Source of the DNA: Salinicola acroporae
GTDB taxonomy: Bacteria; Pseudomonadota; Gammaproteobacteria; Pseudomonadales; Halomonadaceae
Assembly: GCF_003206615.1 (NCBI RefSeq)
Contig: NZ_PZJW01000005.1
Location: 186,001-250,000 of the forward strand
Reading direction: 5' to 3'
DNA: 64,000 nucleotides
Shown: positions 44,691 through 53,778 of the stretch, one piece after another
Layout of the letters: the number at the start of each line of letters is the position of its first letter
Numbering within the stretch: position 1 is the first letter of the stretch
Made by a program: the position numbers and the translations under genes
Notes under the pieces: model-generated
What the model was told of the DNA's origin: nothing
The model's input: the letters and a program-made list of their open reading frames with translations, nothing else
Databases searched by the model: none

Positions 44691-45407
44691 TCATCCACTT
44701 GCGCCGAGCCTCCGCGCCACGTGGCCGGCAGCTTCGTCGATCAGTACCGACTGCGTGTGCGCAGCACGTTTGAGCACCTGCCAGTCATGGTCTCCACCCT
44801 CCATGAAGTGACACTCGACCTGCGTCGGCAGCCGATATCCCTCGACCTCATCACGCCGCCCGAACGGGTCGCGGGTTCCCTGGAACAGCAGCACGGGGCA
44901 GGCGATCTTCGGCCAGTGCTCGAGTCGCAAACGGTCAGGCTTGCCGGGGGGATGAAACGGATAGCCGAACAGGACCAGCCCCGCCAAGTCGACCCGGGTC
45001 GCCAGCAGGCTGGCAACCCGGCCGCCCATCGACTTGCCGCCGAACCACAGCGGCGTTTGCGCGTCCAGTTCCGTCAGCCGCCGACGCCACCCGGCAAGCT
45101 CATCAACCAGCGTCTCGATTCGGGGCGGAGGACGCCGTCTGCCACTCCGGCCCATGACAGTCATGTAATCGAACTCCACTGCCACGACCTGGATGCCGCG
45201 CTCGGCCAGTTGTCGGCGCAGCCGCGCCAGGAACTCGGAATCATGGCCCGCGCCCGCACCGTGACAGAGGACGAAGCGCGCAGACGTGGGCGCTTGCCCC
45301 TCCACGATGAATCCTCCCGAGGACGTCGCGTGGCGTGCACCATCGCCCACCGCTAGCGCCTCGCGCAGCCTGTCGATGTCCTGGATCTCTTGCATCGGCA
45401 CTGTCAC
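44691..45407 (-). CDS. Alpha/beta-fold hydrolase (KANL3/Tex30-like family)
   Basis: A 238-residue cytoplasmic hydrolase of unknown substrate. The oxyanion-hole region is LCHGAGAGHDSEF (47-59), the nucleophile S126 lies in GGKSMGGR, an aspartate follows in LLFQGTRDPFG and the histidine in GGDHDW, so the catalytic triad is complete. The frame opens with GTG 45407 behind AGGGGG; an ATG at 45395 is an alternative. It is divergent from hpxO with about 165 bases between them. No neighbour suggests a pathway. Confidence 0.87.
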   Translation of the reverse strand: MTVPMQEIQDIDRLREALAVGDGARHATSSGGFIVEGQAPTSARFVLCHGAGAGHDSEFLARLRRQLAERGIQVVAVEFDYMTVMGRSGRRRPPPRIETLVDELAGWRRRLTELDAQTPLWFGGKSMGGRVASLLATRVDLAGLVLFGYPFHPPGKPDRLRLEHWPKIACPVLLFQGTRDPFGRRDEVEGYRLPTQVECHFMEGGDHDWQVLKRAAHTQSVLIDEAAGHVARRLGASG

Positions 45408-45522
45408 CGTATCGCCCCCTGCTGGCTTATCGGATCAATCAATACGCTACCCTGGCTGATGGCCCGTCAATGACACTGCCAGCACTCCCAACAAGCGGGT
45501 TTTGTGCGTAGGATGACAAAAC

Positions 45523-45538
45523 CTGATCGATCGGTCAG
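45523..45538. promoter_or_regulatory. Palindromic operator upstream of hpxO
   Basis: A 16-base palindrome (CTGATCGATCGGTCAG) with one mismatched pair ends 36 bases before the hpxO start. It resembles TetR-family operators and sits just after an ATGACA -35-like hexamer (45513-45518), where binding would block a promoter. Confidence 0.6.
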
Positions 45539-45574
45539 ATTTTATCGAACCAACGACAACAACCAGGATAAACC

Positions 45575-46747
45575 ATGACGCTCAACGTTCTCGTCATCGG
45601 CGCCGGCATGGGCGGGCTCACCGCAGCGCTGGCCCTGCAGCAATCAGGACACCGGGTCGAGGTGGTCGACCGGGTCTCCGAACTGCGCCCGGTAGGTGCC
45701 GCCATCTCGGTGTGGTCCAACGGCGTCAAGGTGCTCAAGGCCTTGGGCGTGGGCGACGCCATCGAGCAGGCCAGCGGCCGGATGGACACCATGGCGTATC
45801 ACGGCAAGGACGGCGCCCCGCTGACGCGGTTCAGCCTGCAGCCGCTCTATGATCAGGTCGGCCAGCGTGCCTGCCCCATCGCCCGGGCGACCCTCCAGCA
45901 GCGATTGCTGGACGCCGTCGGCGAGGACAACGTCACCCTCGGGCTGGCATGTACCGACTTCCGAACCACCGAGAGCGGCGTCACCGCCGAATTCGCCGAC
46001 GGCTCGACGCGCCAGGCAGACCTGATCGTGATCGCCGACGGCACCCACTCGGCGCTGCGCGAACGCGCCCTCGGCAGGCCTGTCGAGCGGCGCTACTGCG
46101 GCTACGTCAACTGGAACGTCCGCGTGGCGGCAACGTCGGACCTGGCCCCGCTCGAGAGCTGGGTCCAGTACGTTGGCGATCACCAGCGCGTCTCGATGAT
46201 GCCGATGAGCGGCGACCCTGCCACCCCGGAGTTCTACTGCTTCTTCGACGTGCCCCTGCCGATCGACACACCGAACGACCCGATGCGTTACCGCGACGAA
46301 CTGGCACGCCACTTCGCCGGCTGGGCGGAGCCGGTGCAGAAGTTGATCGCGCGTTTCGACCCCGCAGCCATGGCCCGCGTCGAAATTCACGACATCGAAC
46401 CGCTCGAGACGGTCGTCGGCGAACGCGCAGCGATCCTGGGCGATGCGGCCCACGGCATGGCCCCGGACCTGGGCCAGGGCGGCTGCCAGGCGATGGAGGA
46501 TGCCTGGGTGCTGGCGCGAGCGCTGGACAATGCCGACGGCGATGTGGCGAAGGCATTGAAGGCCTACGACAGCGCCCGGGTCGAGCGAGTCGGGGAGATC
46601 GTCAGCCGTGCCCGCAAGCGCGCCGAAACCACTCACGGCGCCGACCCTGACGCCACGCAGGCGTGGTACGCCGAACTGGCAGGCGAGGACGGCAGTCACA
46701 TCATGGCGGGAATGAGCAAGACGATTCTAGGGGGGCCGTTACGCTGA
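45575..46747 (+). CDS. hpxO: FAD-dependent urate hydroxylase HpxO-like
   Basis: A 390-residue flavoprotein monooxygenase of the p-hydroxybenzoate hydroxylase fold. GAGMGG (9-14) binds the FAD ADP part, ADGTHSALRE is the middle motif, and GDAAHGMAPDLGQGG binds the ribityl/flavin. The overall sequence resembles Klebsiella HpxO, which turns urate into 5-hydroxyisourate with NADH. An AGGA ribosome site is six bases before ATG 45575. No other purine-catabolic gene is near, so the substrate assignment is less certain than the fold; a related aromatic hydroxylase is possible. Confidence 0.8.
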   Translation: MTLNVLVIGAGMGGLTAALALQQSGHRVEVVDRVSELRPVGAAISVWSNGVKVLKALGVGDAIEQASGRMDTMAYHGKDGAPLTRFSLQPLYDQVGQRACPIARATLQQRLLDAVGEDNVTLGLACTDFRTTESGVTAEFADGSTRQADLIVIADGTHSALRERALGRPVERRYCGYVNWNVRVAATSDLAPLESWVQYVGDHQRVSMMPMSGDPATPEFYCFFDVPLPIDTPNDPMRYRDELARHFAGWAEPVQKLIARFDPAAMARVEIHDIEPLETVVGERAAILGDAAHGMAPDLGQGGCQAMEDAWVLARALDNADGDVAKALKAYDSARVERVGEIVSRARKRAETTHGADPDATQAWYAELAGEDGSHIMAGMSKTILGGPLR

Positions 46748-46851
46748 AACGCCGATCGCCCGCGGGCCAGAAGCGCTGGCGCCCTCGTTCGTGGGCTCGC
46801 GCTGGGAGCGCTGGCAAGAGCGACGGGCGCCGGTAGACGGTAACCGCCCTC

Positions 46852-47706
46852 TCAGGCTTCGCGGGCAAGCAGGTCGAAGGCATCGATCCGTGTTTCACGC
46901 TGCTGGCGCTGCTTGGCTTCCAGACCCTCGAAGTCGAACAGATTGCGATCGGCCAGCTGCGAGGGCGCAACGTTGGTCACTGCCTTGAACATGGTTTCCA
47001 GGCGCCCGGGGTGCTTGGCCTCCCACTCCGCCAGCATCTCCTTGACCACCTGACGCTGCAGGTTGGGCTGGGAACCGCACAGGTTGCAGGGGATGATTGG
47101 AAACGCCATCTGGCGGGAGAACTCGGCGATATCGGCTTCACGACAGTACGCCAGAGGTCGGATGACGATGTTCTTGCCATCGTCGGACAGCAGCTTGGGC
47201 GGCATCGACTTGAGCGAACCACCGAAGAACATGTTGAGAAACAGGGTCTCGAGGATGTCCTCGCGATGGTGGCCCAGCGCGACCTTGGTCGCGCCGATCT
47301 CCTCGGCGAAACCGTAGAGCGAACCACGGCGAAGGCGCGAGCAGAGCGCGCAGGTGGTCTTGCCTTCGGGTGTTTTCTCCTTGACCACCGAGTAGGTATC
47401 ACGCTCCAGGATGTGGTAATCCACGCCCCTGGCATCGAGATACTCGGGCAGCACGTGCTCGGGGAAGCCGGGCTGCTTCTGATCGAGGTTGACCGCCACC
47501 AGTTCGAAGTCGACCGGCGCATTGCGCTGCAGATTCATCAGAATCTCCAGCATGGTGTAGGAGTCCTTGCCGCCGGACAGGCAGACCATCACCTTGTCGC
47601 CGTCATGGATCATCCCGTAGTCGATGATCGCGTTGCCGACCTGGCGACGCAGCCGCTTCTGCAGCTTGTTGAACTCGTATTTCTGGGTACCGGTAGATGC
47701 TTGCAT
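46852..47706 (-). CDS. ttcA: tRNA 2-thiocytidine(32) synthetase TtcA
   Basis: A 284-residue Fe-S enzyme that thiolates C32 of some tRNAs. The PP-loop SGGKDS (44-49) activates the target base with ATP; C119 and C122 in CALC and a third cysteine in IPCNLCGSQ hold the [4Fe-4S] cluster. The PP-loop second part [17 protein letters not shown] is intact. The length is slightly below the E. coli protein (311). It is convergent with hpxO and followed upstream by the exonuclease gene on the same strand. Confidence 0.95.
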   Translation of the reverse strand: MQASTGTQKYEFNKLQKRLRRQVGNAIIDYGMIHDGDKVMVCLSGGKDSYTMLEILMNLQRNAPVDFELVAVNLDQKQPGFPEHVLPEYLDARGVDYHILERDTYSVVKEKTPEGKTTCALCSRLRRGSLYGFAEEIGATKVALGHHREDILETLFLNMFFGGSLKSMPPKLLSDDGKNIVIRPLAYCREADIAEFSRQMAFPIIPCNLCGSQPNLQRQVVKEMLAEWEAKHPGRLETMFKAVTNVAPSQLADRNLFDFEGLEAKQRQQRETRIDAFDLLAREA

Positions 47707-47791
47707 GGGTCGAATGACACGCAGGGATATGAAGGCGTGCTCATGCTATCACCGCGCCCGACGACTTGCGATGCCATGGCCTGGCAGGCCT

Positions 47792-48409
47792 CTAGCGCGC
47801 CACCAGCGCGCCCTGCTTCAGGCGGATGTACATCAGGGCCGTGGTCACCGCATCGCCAAGGGCGGTATGACGGCCCATCACCGGCACCCCGAGGGCCTCG
47901 GCAGCCGCCTCGAAACTCATCACCGGCTCCCGCTGTGGCCGCGTCCGATCCATCTCGCGTCGATATATCCGAGCCATGTCGAGACTGGCGTTGGGCAGGC
48001 CGAAGCCGAACAGCGGCCGCAGCTGGCGATCGATTACCGCCAGATCGTAATCGATGCACCAGCCCAGCAGCGGGCGGTTGCCGACGAAGTCCAGGAGCGT
48101 CTCCAGCGCTTCGCCCAGCGCCTCGCCATCGTCCAGGTCGACACCGCGCAAGCGATGGATCTTGATGGAATCGCCGCTCAGGCTGGCCGGCGGCTGGAGG
48201 CGTAGATCCAGCGCTCCGCTGGTCAGCACTCGCTCGCCCTCGATGGCTACCGCGGCAATCGAGACCAGTTCGGCGCGCCGGGTGTCGAGGCCGGTGGTCT
48301 CGCAGTCGATGGCCACCACCTCGTCGCCGGCGTAGGCGTCGAACAGCCAGCCGTAGCGGCCATCGGCCTGACGGCGCCGGTCGGCGGCGCGGCGTAGCGA
48401 ACGTATCAT
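47792..48409 (-). CDS. DEDDh 3'-5' exonuclease (DnaQ-like)
   Basis: A 205-residue protein with a single exonuclease domain: AIDCETTGL (D35, E37), the second motif in LLGWCIDYDLAVID, and HTALGDA near the C-terminus (histidine and last aspartate). The first 25 residues are basic and outside the fold. It is located 12 bases after the cNMP-CBS-DUF294 gene, the arrangement in which such genes commonly occur in pseudomonads and halomonads. It is probably not the polymerase III epsilon subunit; the substrate is unknown. Confidence 0.88.
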   Translation of the reverse strand: MIRSLRRAADRRRQADGRYGWLFDAYAGDEVVAIDCETTGLDTRRAELVSIAAVAIEGERVLTSGALDLRLQPPASLSGDSIKIHRLRGVDLDDGEALGEALETLLDFVGNRPLLGWCIDYDLAVIDRQLRPLFGFGLPNASLDMARIYRREMDRTRPQREPVMSFEAAAEALGVPVMGRHTALGDAVTTALMYIRLKQGALVAR

Positions 48410-48421
48410 CGCACTCCTCGG

Positions 48422-50239
48422 TCAGTACTCGAGATGGAAACGGTGGGTCAGGCGCTGCTGGAAGTCCTTGACGATATGCAGCGCCTCACGCAGCAGGTCA
48501 CGCTCCAGCGAGGAGAGGTTCTGAACCATGATCAGGTTGGGTTCGTCGCTGCCCTGTCGACCGCCGAGTTGCGCCAGCTGCCGCTTGAGGCGTAGCTCGA
48601 TGAACAGCGCCAGCGCCTCGCCCAGATCTGCGGCGAAGTCCGCTTCCAGTCGCCCCTGGCCGGAAAGCGCCTCCAGCCGGGCCAGGGTCGATGTCGCCGT
48701 GATGCGGCACTCCAGTGCCAAGGTACGGACCCCGTGCACGATCGGGAAAATGCCGCCCTTCTTGATGTCGATACCGTGCCGGGGCTTCTTGAGCGAACCG
48801 AACAGGGTCAACGGCGCGGAGAAGTGCAGCGCGGCCCGGGCAAAGTGCGACAGCAGCAGCTCATCGTGGGCACAGCAGTCAAAGAGATGTCTGCGCAGGC
48901 GCTCCAGCAAGCGGGTGTCGCCGGCCACGCCGTTAGCATCCAGCATGATGGCGAGGTTCATCAGCGAGGCGCCGTCGCGACGTTCGGCCCAGCGCGTGAT
49001 CGTCGCCCGCCAGCCGCTTTCACTGTTCACCCAGGCCGGGTTGGAGACCATGATGTTGCCCGGACACGGCGGATAGCCCAACGTGCAGAGCGTTTCGGTG
49101 ACGCGCTGCATGGCGGCGGCGCAGTCCGGCCAATCGATGCCGTCGGCGACGATCAGGGCATTGTCCTGATCGGTCTTGAGGATCTGTTCGCCACGGCCTT
49201 CACTGCCCATGACCACCAGGCAGCTCTGGGCACGATGGCGCGGCTGGGTGAGGAACAGGAAGGCCTTCTCGACGATGCGTCCGTTGAGCGCCGCCAGCAG
49301 GTCCATGACGAAGCGGAGCTTGACCCCTTGGGCCGTCAGCGTCTGGATCAGTCCCGGCAGCCTCGCGCTGGCGCGGGCCAGTTTCTCGACCGTGTCGGCC
49401 TGCTCGAGTTCGAGTCCGACCATGTAGGAGTGGCTCGAGAAATAGCTGAGCAGGTCGGTCAGTTCGACCACGCCGACCGGACGACCCTGGTCGACCACCA
49501 CTATTCGGGCCACCCGATGCCGAGTCATCTGTACCAGCGCGTCGAATAAGTACTGATCGGGACGGGCTGAGACCAGCTCGAAGTGGGCGATGGTGACGAC
49601 CGGGTGCTCCTGTGTCGCGCCTTCCATCACCAACGCGTTGAGCAAGTCGGTTTTGGTCACCACGCCGAATCGGCGGCCCTCACCTACCAGCAGACTATCC
49701 GCGTGGCTCTCGTTGAGTCGGGCGACCGCCGCGCCAATGGTAGTGACGGCTTCGACGATCACCGGCGCCCGCATGCATTCGCTGATCCGTGCGAGCATGA
49801 ACCCCACCATGTTCACGCCACTCTCGATACGCCGCTCGGCCAGCAGCCGGGTCTTCTGCACCAGCCCATGGCGGAAAAAGTCGGCAAAAGCCGGGTAATC
49901 GTCGCAGAGGCGCTCGAACAGCGCCTTGGGTATCACGTAGCAGAGGCTCTCCTGTTCCGCCTTGAAGCGATAGCGACTGGTGCCGTTGAGGATGCTGATG
50001 GCCCCGAACAGGTCGCCTGCCGTGTAGTGGGCGATGCGCGAATGACTGACCGGCGCGTGCGGATCGAACTCGGCAATCTCGCCCTTGTGGATGATGAAGA
50101 CGAACTCGCCGGGCTGACCGGCTTCGAGAACGACCTCGTCGCTGTCGAAGTAGGCCATGTCGGCGCCTCGCGCTACTCGCTCGCGTCCGCGGTCGTCGAG
50201 CAGGGTAAAAGGCAACTGGGAAAGATCGATGTCGACCAT
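48422..50239 (-). CDS. cNMP-binding / CBS / DUF294 putative nucleotidyltransferase
   Basis: A 605-residue soluble protein in four parts: a cyclic-nucleotide-binding-like domain (about 15-135), a CBS pair (about 155-270), a DUF294 nucleotidyltransferase-like domain (about 300-440) with GSEGRGEQILKTDQDNAL, where the D-x-D pair could bind metal, and a C-terminal DUF294 helical domain. It resembles GlnD-like signalling proteins in layout. It is co-transcribed with the exonuclease and divergent from the symporter genes, a synteny often seen with CrbS-type kinases, so a link to acetate signalling is plausible but unproven. Confidence 0.9.
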   Translation of the reverse strand: MVDIDLSQLPFTLLDDRGRERVARGADMAYFDSDEVVLEAGQPGEFVFIIHKGEIAEFDPHAPVSHSRIAHYTAGDLFGAISILNGTSRYRFKAEQESLCYVIPKALFERLCDDYPAFADFFRHGLVQKTRLLAERRIESGVNMVGFMLARISECMRAPVIVEAVTTIGAAVARLNESHADSLLVGEGRRFGVVTKTDLLNALVMEGATQEHPVVTIAHFELVSARPDQYLFDALVQMTRHRVARIVVVDQGRPVGVVELTDLLSYFSSHSYMVGLELEQADTVEKLARASARLPGLIQTLTAQGVKLRFVMDLLAALNGRIVEKAFLFLTQPRHRAQSCLVVMGSEGRGEQILKTDQDNALIVADGIDWPDCAAAMQRVTETLCTLGYPPCPGNIMVSNPAWVNSESGWRATITRWAERRDGASLMNLAIMLDANGVAGDTRLLERLRRHLFDCCAHDELLLSHFARAALHFSAPLTLFGSLKKPRHGIDIKKGGIFPIVHGVRTLALECRITATSTLARLEALSGQGRLEADFAADLGEALALFIELRLKRQLAQLGGRQGSDEPNLIMVQNLSSLERDLLREALHIVKDFQQRLTHRFHLEY

Positions 50240-51025
50240 CAGGTGGCCCCCGCGCCAACGCTGCCATACCCCGGTCGGTAGCCCTGCGGTGGATGATCCG
50301 AGTGATGATCACGGCACGGTTTCAGGCGCTGCCGGTCGGGCCGGGATGCCTCGCCATGGCCCGCTCGAGCTGTCGCCATCTTGGACAAGTGAACCCCCTC
50401 CCCTGAAAAAGGCGTAGCCAACCGAACGCCAGGAGAACGTTAACGATCAGTTTGCTGTTGTGGCACTCGATCCCACCCTCTTCATCTCGCGACTGACTTT
50501 TGGCCCCAATTCCGCTCAGAGAGTCACCATCAGGTTTGGCATCGCAATACGTAAAGGGGTAAATACGACTTTCCTCTGTCGATCACTTTCCCCTGGATTT
50601 GACACCATTATTGCCCTGAACACACAGACTTTCTTTCCAGAATGCCTGACATGTTTCAAGGGCACCGCGACTTCACCCTTGCTCATGTTTAACCAGCTAA
50701 TAATACATGCCCCTTACTGTCACGCCCGATACTAAGGTAGGGTAACCAACGTCTTGTTTTCATTAATCAATGTTGCTATCAAGTGATTCAGGGAATCACA
50801 TACCGACAATCCATCTCGCCACAAGACCAATAGCTCAAACAAAGTGCAACTTTAGTCGCTATACCATGTGTGATCGAAAAGCGCCGACGGGCTATTTTGC
50901 CCAGCGCAAGATTCATGCAGCTGTGAATCACGCAGAATAACTGTGGTTTGTAGACGAGCGATTGTTTTGCCGAATACCCATAAACGAAGAGCCACCTCCC
51001 CCTCAACGACGCGGAGAACGATAAT
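50240..51025. other. AT-richer intergenic region between DUF294 and DUF4212 genes
   Basis: 786 bases without a convincing gene. From about 50430 to 51010 the base composition is clearly lower in GC than all surrounding sequence. A GATTCA-N8-TGAATC inverted repeat lies at 50910-50929, and a TTGACA hexamer lies near 50599 without a matching -10. ORFs here (for example 50460-50735) have no family similarity. It must contain two divergent promoters and may hold regulator sites for the symporter operon or a small RNA. Confidence 0.5.
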
Positions 51026-51286
51026 ATGGCAGATGATAAATCCAAAGCTGCTGCCTATTGGAAGGCGAATCTTCGCCTGATAACCGGCTGCCTGATCGTC
51101 TGGGCACTGGCCTCCTATGGCTGCGCCATTCTGTTACGTCCCTTGCTGGCCGGCATCTCCGTCGGCGGAACCGACCTGGGCTTCTGGTTCGCCCAGCAAG
51201 GATCCATTCTGGTCTTCATCGGCTTGATCTTCTTCTATGCCTGGAAGATGAACCGGCTGGACAAAAAATTCGGCCTCGGGGAGTAA
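51026..51286 (+). CDS. DUF4212 small subunit of sodium:solute symporter
   Basis: An 86-residue protein with two transmembrane helices (about 16-36 and 55-74) and the family ends KAAAYWKANLRLI and FYAWKMNRLDKKFG. DUF4212 genes are almost always found just before an SSS-family symporter, as here with six bases between stop and next start. It probably helps or stabilises the transporter. ATG 51026 has a weak GGAG-like site upstream. Confidence 0.9.
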   Translation: MADDKSKAAAYWKANLRLITGCLIVWALASYGCAILLRPLLAGISVGGTDLGFWFAQQGSILVFIGLIFFYAWKMNRLDKKFGLGE

Positions 51287-51292
51287 GTCGGC

Positions 51293-53074
51293 ATGAGCCA
51301 ATTCGCGATCAACGTTCTCTTCGTCGGCGGCTCCTTTGCCATCTACATCGGCATTGCGATCTGGGCCAAGGCCGGTTCGACCAGGGACTTCTACGTCGCC
51401 GGCGGCGGCGTCCACCCGATCACCAACGGCATGGCGATCGGCGCCGACTGGATGTCCGCCGCCTCGTTCATTTCCATGGCGGGCATCATCGCCTCGGCAG
51501 GTTATGGTGCCTCCACCTTCCTGATGGGCTGGACCGGTGGCTATGTCCTGCTGGCCCTGCTGCTGGCCCCCTATCTGCGCAAGTTCGGTAAGTTCACCGT
51601 TCCCGAGTTCATAGGCGATCGCTTTTACAGCAAGCCAGCGCGCATGGTAGCGGTGATCTGCCTGATCGTCGCTTCGCTCACCTACGTCATCGGTCAGATG
51701 GCCGGTGCCGGGGTGGCCTTCTCGCGCTTTCTGGAGGTCGATGCGACCACCGGCCTCATCATCGCCGCCATCGTCGTGTTCTTCTATTCGGTCCTGGGGG
51801 GCATGAAGGGCATTACCTATACCCAGGTGGCTCAGTACATCGTACTGATCGTCGCCTATACCATCCCGGCAGTGTTCATCTCGCTGGAGCTGACCGACAA
51901 CCCGATACCGCCGCTCGGCCTGTTCTCCGATCACAGCGCCTCCGGCGAGCCGCTGCTGTCCAAGCTCAACGAGGTCGTTACCGCGCTCGGCTTCAACGAA
52001 TACACGGCGATGGTCGACAACAAGCTGAACATGGTGCTGTTCACGCTATCGCTGATGATCGGTACCGCGGGGCTGCCGCACGTCATCATGCGGTTCTTCA
52101 CCGTGCCCAAGGTCGCCGACGCACGCTGGTCCGCCGGCTGGGCACTGGTGTTCATCGGTTTGCTCTACCTGACGGCGCCGGCCGTAGCCTCGATGGCCCG
52201 GCTCAACCTGGTGACCACCATCTACCCGGACATGGCTGCCCAGGTCGAGAACTACGAGGATGCCACCGCCAATCCCATCGCCTATGCAGACCGTCCCGAC
52301 TGGATTCGCACCTGGGAGGAGACCGGGCTGATCACCTTCGACGACAAGAACAACGACGGCAGGATCCAGCTCTACAACAATGCCGCCGCCTTCTCCGACC
52401 GCGGCTGGCAGGGCAACGAGCTCGAGGTCAGCAACGATATCCTGGTACTGGCCAATCCTGAAATCGCGAACCTGCCCGGCTGGGTGGTCGGCCTGATCGC
52501 GGCGGGCGGCCTGGCCGCCGCGCTCTCCACCGCGGCAGGGCTGTTGCTGGCGATCTCCTCGGCGATCAGTCATGACCTGATCAAGGGGGCCATCAATCCG
52601 AAGATCACCGAAAAAGGCGAACTGCGGGCGGCGCGCATCTCGATGTCCGTGGCGATCGTAGTGGCGACCTATCTCGGCGTGAACCCGCCCGGATTCGCCG
52701 CCCAGGTCGTGGCACTGGCCTTCGGTATCGCCGCCGCCTCGCTGTTCCCGGCGCTGATGATGGGGATCTTCTCCAAGCGGATCAACAACAAGGGAGCGAT
52801 CGCCGGCATGCTCTCGGGGCTGATCTTCACCCTGGTCTACATCTTCGTCTACAAGGGCTGGTTCTTCATTCCCGACACCAACAACCTGGCCGACGTCGAG
52901 GCCAACTGGGTGCTGGGCATTTCGCCGCTATCGATCGGCGCCGTGGGCGCGATCCTCAACTTCGTGGTGGCCTACCTGGTCTCCAGCGTCACCGAGGAGC
53001 CCCCCCAGGAGATTCAGGATCTGGTGGAAAGCGTGCGCTATCCCAAGGGGGCTGGTGCCGCGATCGATCACTAG
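51293..53074 (+). CDS. Sodium:solute symporter, ActP/VC_2705 subfamily (acetate-type)
   Basis: A 593-residue SSS-family transporter with about 13 transmembrane helices. The N-terminal region DFYVAGGGVHPITNGMAIGADWMSAASFIS and the later GGLAAALSTAAGLLLAISSAISHD are strong family marks. An insertion of about 75 residues (about 320-395, with DDKNNDGRIQLYNNA, like an EF-hand loop) lies between helices and is found in the VC_2705 type. Substrates of relatives are acetate and other short monocarboxylates. Its partner is the DUF4212 protein, and a strong terminator follows. Confidence 0.9.
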   Translation: MSQFAINVLFVGGSFAIYIGIAIWAKAGSTRDFYVAGGGVHPITNGMAIGADWMSAASFISMAGIIASAGYGASTFLMGWTGGYVLLALLLAPYLRKFGKFTVPEFIGDRFYSKPARMVAVICLIVASLTYVIGQMAGAGVAFSRFLEVDATTGLIIAAIVVFFYSVLGGMKGITYTQVAQYIVLIVAYTIPAVFISLELTDNPIPPLGLFSDHSASGEPLLSKLNEVVTALGFNEYTAMVDNKLNMVLFTLSLMIGTAGLPHVIMRFFTVPKVADARWSAGWALVFIGLLYLTAPAVASMARLNLVTTIYPDMAAQVENYEDATANPIAYADRPDWIRTWEETGLITFDDKNNDGRIQLYNNAAAFSDRGWQGNELEVSNDILVLANPEIANLPGWVVGLIAAGGLAAALSTAAGLLLAISSAISHDLIKGAINPKITEKGELRAARISMSVAIVVATYLGVNPPGFAAQVVALAFGIAAASLFPALMMGIFSKRINNKGAIAGMLSGLIFTLVYIFVYKGWFFIPDTNNLADVEANWVLGISPLSIGAVGAILNFVVAYLVSSVTEEPPQEIQDLVESVRYPKGAGAAIDH

Positions 53075-53117
53075 GCGACAATGCCATCCTGACCAACCAG
53101 GCTGACTGGTTTCAATC

Positions 53118-53151
53118 GAATCGGGCTTCCCAGCGGGAAGCCCGATTCTTT
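53118..53151 (+). terminator. Intrinsic terminator after the symporter gene
   Basis: Perfect 14-bp stem (53118-53131 with 53135-53148) around AGC, followed by TTT. It separates the symporter genes from the small membrane protein gene. Confidence 0.85.
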
Positions 53152-53166
53152 GCGCAAGGAATCACC

Positions 53167-53682
53167 ATGATATGGCATTTGGTCGCGGCAGCCTCGGCCG
53201 GCCTGGGCGCCGCCGGCGTAGCGCTGTTGTTGCGCTCTCTCAGCGGTGGAAGGCTGCCTCGCTGGATCATCCCCGCGTGTGCGGGGCTGGGCTTGCTGGC
53301 CTACCAGATCAGCTACGAGTACGGCTGGTATGAAGCCAAGCGCCAGCAGCTGCCCCAATCAGCGGCCGTGGTGTCGACCGAGCAAGGCCGGATGCCGTGG
53401 CGCCCCTGGACCTATCTCTATCCGCTGACCACGGCGTTCAGCGTGGTGGATCGTGACAAACTGGTGACATCGCAAGCCGACGGCGAGCGCCTCGTCGAGT
53501 TCGTTCTCTATCGTTTCGAAATGCAGTATCGCGACGTGCTGACCCATCAGGCGTACCTGGTCAACTGCAGCACCCGCGAGCGCGTTCCGCTCGTCGGCGA
53601 TGGTCGCCGGCCCGACATCGACCGTCTGCGTCATCTCTCGGACGACGACCCGCAACTCGAAACGGTATGCTCCAAGGGTTGA
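53167..53682 (+). CDS. Unknown membrane-anchored protein (171 residues)
   Basis: I do not recognise a family. Two hydrophobic helices (about 4-24 and 33-48) are followed by a soluble domain of about 120 residues with WRPWTYLYPLTTAFSVVD and two cysteines (about 134 and 168). It has AAGGA seven bases before ATG 53167, and stands between the symporter terminator and the CrbS-type kinase, 96 bases before the latter. The location suggests a periplasmic or membrane-side accessory of the sensor or symporter. Confidence 0.75.
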   Translation: MIWHLVAAASAGLGAAGVALLLRSLSGGRLPRWIIPACAGLGLLAYQISYEYGWYEAKRQQLPQSAAVVSTEQGRMPWRPWTYLYPLTTAFSVVDRDKLVTSQADGERLVEFVLYRFEMQYRDVLTHQAYLVNCSTRERVPLVGDGRRPDIDRLRHLSDDDPQLETVCSKG

Positions 53683-53778
53683 TGCAACACGCGGCGCCAC
53701 TATCACGCCACACCGGGTCGTGGCGCCCCATGGAACCGAAGTGGCTCGGCGATGGCTTCAGATCAAGGGAGAGAGTTC

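Noticed and set aside
50460-50735. A 91-residue plus-strand ORF in the AT-rich gap
   Set aside because: No ribosome site, no family similarity and poor codon pattern; it looks like chance in low-GC sequence.
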